Shown here piece after piece: positions 61,716 through 64,000 of a DNA stretch of 64,000 bases. The stretch is taken from positions 1-64,000 of the forward strand of contig JACCQI010000013.1 in assembly GCA_015709315.1 (NCBI GenBank), written 5' to 3'. The notes beneath the pieces were generated by a model. The model ran no database searches. It was not told where the DNA came from and saw only the letters and a list, made by a program, of their open reading frames with translations. This DNA is from Desulfovibrionaceae bacterium. Its GTDB lineage: Bacteria > Desulfobacterota > Desulfovibrionia > Desulfovibrionales > Desulfovibrionaceae. Every line of letters begins with the position of its first letter. Within the stretch, counting starts at the first letter, position 1. A program made the position numbers and the translations under genes.

Positions 61716-62027
61716 TTGATCATTCTTTCCAGCAACGACCCGGAAGTGAAATGGAACACTGTCCGTTTCGGCAACTTCCTGTTGAATGAGGGCGAGGACG
61801 TCACGTTGTTCCTGAACGCCAGCGCCGTTGATTTGTATGCGGGCGATTCGGATACATTCCCGATCGCCGAACAGGCGAAGATGTTCGCCCTGAGTGAGGG
61901 CGTGCTGGTAGCCTGAGGGAAGTGCCTGAGCATCCACGGTGTGGATGAAAGCGAATACGTCAAGTTGTCCAGCCTGAAATTCCTGTATGCGGAAATGATA
62001 AAGGCAGACAGGATTCTCAACTACTAG
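61716..62027 (+). CDS. DsrE-family selenoprotein (in-frame UGA read as Sec)
   Basis: The frame encodes about 103 residues if the TGA at 61914-61916 is read through, ending at TAG (62025-62027). The first part (LIILSSNDPEVKWNTVRFGN; SAVDLYAGDSDTFPIAEQAK) is a DsrE-like sulfur-relay domain. After the TGA the same frame continues with GKCLSIHGVDESEYV and KFLYAEMIKADRILNY, the expected end. The site reads VA-U-GKC, where CGKC would be a Cys-x-x-Cys pair. A SECIS-like hairpin follows, and the window holds tRNA-Sec. TTG at 61716 is distant from GGAG (61697-61700); an ATA at 61707 has ideal spacing, so the start is uncertain. A pseudogene is the alternative. Confidence 0.75.
61931..61947 (+). promoter_or_regulatory. 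Putative bacterial SECIS element
   Basis: CATCCAC pairs perfectly with GTGGATG around the loop GGT. The loop begins 21 bases after the UGA and carries G at its first two positions, which fits the described bacterial SECIS rules (loop 16-37 nt downstream, G among the first two loop bases). Confidence 0.7.
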
Positions 62028-62144
62028 ATGAAATATAGAAGGAGCCTTGAAAAAGGCGTCGCCATGTTTCAGAAAATTCAGTTCCCTCACATTTTAAATG
62101 TGGTGGGCACTTAATTGCATCGTGTTCTACCGCAACAGGTTATA
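62028..62144 (+). other. Gap with short inverted repeat after the DsrE gene
   Basis: It contains the 7-bp inverted repeat CACATTT/AAATGTG at 62088-62102, possibly a weak terminator, and a 28-codon frame beginning at 62028. A TTG preceded by GAAGGAG opens another short frame. None is recognisable. It may be the remnant of a gene that once followed dsrE. Confidence 0.35.
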
Positions 62145-62360
62145 CTACTTTTTGTTTGTCATCGCATAGATGTAATTCTTAAGCTCAATCTGAAAACTTA
62201 GATGACAACGGCAATCCGACTTTTGACCATCCTGGCACAGATGGTTCTCCGGGCATTTGTTGCATGCATTAATTTCTTCAAGAAGCCGCCGAATGTGATC
62301 GGGATCGTGGCTTTCGCCAATTTGCTTGAGAATGTCGTCAGCGTTTCTCTTTGTACACAT
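62145..62360 (-). CDS. Small cysteine-rich protein of unknown function
   Basis: The protein is 71 residues. A helical N-terminus (RNADDILKQIGESHDPDHIRRLLEEIN) is followed by CNKCPENHLCQDGQKSDCRC, five cysteines within 20 residues that could bind zinc or an Fe-S centre. It ends with a basic tail. GGGAGG is seven bases before the ATG at 62360. It lies 43 bp after the TauE gene on the same strand and is probably co-transcribed. I do not recognise a family. Confidence 0.65.
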   Translation of the reverse strand: MCTKRNADDILKQIGESHDPDHIRRLLEEINACNKCPENHLCQDGQKSDCRCHLSFQIELKNYIYAMTNKK

Positions 62361-62403
62361 AGCATCGCCTCCCGGGGAGAAACGGATTGCCGGTTTATAT
62401 TGG

Positions 62404-63345
62404 TCAATATCCAAAAAAGTTTAGAATGTATTTGATCGCAGTAAACACCATGACGCCAGACAGCATCCACTTGATGGCCTTGGCTGGCACAAACTTTTGG
62501 CATCGAGCCCCAAGATACATCCCCGCCATTCCTCCCGCTCCGAACAGTATTCCCAACAGCCAGTCGGGAGCCACGGAAAGGTTTGGGTAGAAAGGTGCGA
62601 TGGCTTGGTAAAAAGCGACGCCTGCAACCGATGTGACAAAGGTTCCCATCAGTGCGGCACCTGCGACGATATAGACTGGAAGCTCGAAAAAAGTAATAAA
62701 GAACGGGGCGATTATTGATCCCCCTCCTATCCCGTAAATCCCCCCCACTATGCCGACAATGAAACTGAGAAGAAAAATTCCCCAGAATGAAACGTCATAG
62801 GCTTCCCCGTAGAACGTGAACCCGAGTCGCTTTAGATTGAAACAAGTGACTGTCGTGGCGGGCGCGGGCGCCGCCCCCTTCGGACTAGTGTTTCGTTTGA
62901 CCATTTCCCGAAAGCGTGCTTCGCTTTCCCTCTTGGCCCCGCCATTTGAGTTCCCCAGCACGTCCCTCACCATTTTAAACCCGATATATAGGAGCACACA
63001 GGCGGTAAACAGCTTGAAATGCTTCGGGTCCGGCAAATAATGCACCCTGACCATGGCGCCGATAAAGACACCTGGCAGCGTGCCGAGGACGACGATCCAT
63101 GTCAGCGGCCACACCATTCGCCCCTCGCGCCAGTAACGATATACTCCGCTTGGGATGGCAACGACATTGAACACCTGGTTGGTGGCGCTGACGGATGGAT
63201 TCGTATACCCGATGAAGGACATCTGAAACGGCAAGAGCAGAAAGGCACCGGAAACGCCGCCCATTGAGGTGAAAAAAGAAATGACGAACGCCACAAAAGG
63301 TGGAATCCAGAGCGCGACTTCGATATCAGCAGTTTGGAAGTACAT
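62404..63345 (-). CDS. TauE/SafE-family permease with long central loop
   Basis: The protein is 313 residues. The two Gly-rich repeats are SFFTSMGGVSGAFLLLPF and GIVGGIYGIGGGSIIAPFF. A hydrophilic insert of about 50 residues (RESEARFREMVKRNTSPKG) separates the two halves, longer than in the other two TauE proteins here. It should carry a sulfur or other oxyanion. The ATG at 63345 was chosen at the start of the conserved part. It is divergent from the TunR-like gene across a 188-bp region that holds an inverted repeat. Confidence 0.88.
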   Translation of the reverse strand: MYFQTADIEVALWIPPFVAFVISFFTSMGGVSGAFLLLPFQMSFIGYTNPSVSATNQVFNVVAIPSGVYRYWREGRMVWPLTWIVVLGTLPGVFIGAMVRVHYLPDPKHFKLFTACVLLYIGFKMVRDVLGNSNGGAKRESEARFREMVKRNTSPKGAAPAPATTVTCFNLKRLGFTFYGEAYDVSFWGIFLLSFIVGIVGGIYGIGGGSIIAPFFITFFELPVYIVAGAALMGTFVTSVAGVAFYQAIAPFYPNLSVAPDWLLGILFGAGGMAGMYLGARCQKFVPAKAIKWMLSGVMVFTAIKYILNFFGY

Positions 63346-63382
63346 GGAATCGACCGCCTTTTTGTGATAACATTTGTCAACA

Positions 63383-63408
63383 GTCACGGAAGTGTCTATA
63401 TTCGTGAC
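63383..63408. promoter_or_regulatory. Candidate operator between TauE and TunR-like genes
   Basis: GTCACG and CGTGAC form a 6-bp inverted repeat with a 14-base spacer, 37 bp upstream of the TauE start and about 125 bp upstream of the TunR-like start. Its position suits a shared operator. Confidence 0.45.
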
Positions 63409-63533
63409 AGTAAAGTTTCGGCAAGTCAATACCAATGTGAGCGAGGTCGAATGATTATCGTCGGGCTTTCTTCAAGCTGCCATGGTATTTTCAGGGGCAA
63501 GCAGCAACTCTCAGCAATCAAAGGCTCTTAGTA

Positions 63534-64000
63534 ATGACAGGTTTCAACCGAAGTGATGATGGACGGATTCTTTCCATTGCGGAAGGAGAGGAGTGCCTGA
63601 GCCACTCCCAACTGAATCGATTGGAGGATTCTTTCCGGGAGTGGGCTGGAAAATCAAAACGCGACGATGTTCGTTTGTCCAGACTAAGCGTTTTGCTCAT
63701 TTTCCTTCTGGTCAGGTATACGGGCGCAAAGTTGAGCGAAGTATTATCGATCAACATACATACCGATCTCGATTGGGCTCGCCATCTGGTGATTTTTCGT
63801 TCGAATGGGAATGAGAGAGCGGAACCGAGGGAAGTTCATATTTCACGATCTCTTGCCGACGAGATCAGGGGGAAGATCGAAACCTTGAAATCTCACAAGG
63901 AGTCAGAAAGACTGCTTGATTTGGACCCTGGTTTTGTTCGGCGCAAATTTTATGAACGGGCTTTGGAATGTGGGTTTCCAAAGCGGCTGGGCGGTCCGGA
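63534..64000 (+). CDS. Integrase-like DNA-binding protein, TunR-type regulator (5' part)
   Basis: From ATG at 63534 the frame stays open to the right edge (about 155 codons). The N-terminal about 40 residues are followed by a tyrosine-recombinase-like domain: RLSRLSVLLIFLLVRYTGAKLSEVLS, then DWARHLVIFRSNGNER. In active integrases the first motif reads TGxRxsE; here the catalytic Arg is Lys (TGAKLSE), which argues for DNA binding without recombination. TunR regulators of sulfate reducers combine this kind of domain with C-terminal TOBE domains that bind tungstate or molybdate; that part would lie beyond the edge. It could also be an inactive integrase. Confidence 0.65.
   Translation, partial: MTGFNRSDDGRILSIAEGEECLSHSQLNRLEDSFREWAGKSKRDDVRLSRLSVLLIFLLVRYTGAKLSEVLSINIHTDLDWARHLVIFRSNGNERAEPREVHISRSLADEIRGKIETLKSHKESERLLDLDPGFVRRKFYERALECGFPKRLGGP

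Noticed and set aside
61716-61916. Truncated 66-residue DsrE protein ending at the TGA
   Set aside because: The coding signal continues in frame past the TGA to a natural end, and a SECIS-like hairpin is present; a Sec readthrough is the better explanation, with pseudogene as second choice.
1-64000. CRISPR arrays or complete insertion sequences
   Set aside because: No regularly spaced short repeats and no intact transposase gene were found; mobile-element signals are limited to integrases and att remnants.

Overview
The window looks like a chromosomal segment of a Desulfovibrio/Pseudodesulfovibrio-type sulfate reducer. This is an inference from GC-rich coding sequence, a periplasmic Tat-exported formate dehydrogenase, several large chemoreceptors, a selenocysteine tRNA, three TauE/SafE anion permeases, a DsrE-family gene and, at the right edge, an integrase-like protein resembling the TunR regulators of that group.

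Layout. 1-5.8 kb: an RHS-type gene fragment, tRNA-Sec, a small c-type cytochrome, a VOC protein, a FUSC permease, an MFS transporter and a cyclopropane-fatty-acid synthase. 6-16.6 kb: a chemoreceptor, a GNAT / PLP-aminotransferase / ATPase-like+GNAT operon divergent from an MFS exporter, and a three-subunit xanthine-dehydrogenase-family enzyme. 16.8-26.6 kb: tRNA-Glu, a Cache/PAS chemoreceptor and an RND efflux pump with its own two-component system.

26.6-52.6 kb reads as a tandem array of modules at a tRNA-Glu site. It starts with an intact tRNA pair and is divided by three broken tRNA-Glu 3' halves (37.4, 46.2, 52.6 kb), with integrases or their remains nearby. The first module carries an eight-gene Ktr + Trk potassium-uptake operon with a histidine kinase, an AlgB/NtrC-type activator and a recognisable sigma-54 promoter. 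The second carries FdhAB, with Cys at the usual Sec position, and two tyrosine recombinases. The third carries a PrpR-type sigma-54 activator and a TauE / sulfotransferase / DASS-transporter operon that has its own sigma-54 promoter.

52.7-61.6 kb is a long co-directional run on the minus strand: ArsR, TauE, ABC-2 exporter, ECF sigma factor, anti-sigma factor, Spy-like protein, MacB/LolD-like ABC transporter, LolA-like carrier and an outer-membrane barrel. It looks like an envelope-stress-controlled trafficking system. Divergent from it lies a DsrE-family gene interrupted by an in-frame UGA at a Cys position and followed by a hairpin that fits a bacterial SECIS element, so it is a probable selenoprotein. 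The window ends with a small Cys-rich protein, another TauE permease and the 5' part of the TunR-like gene.
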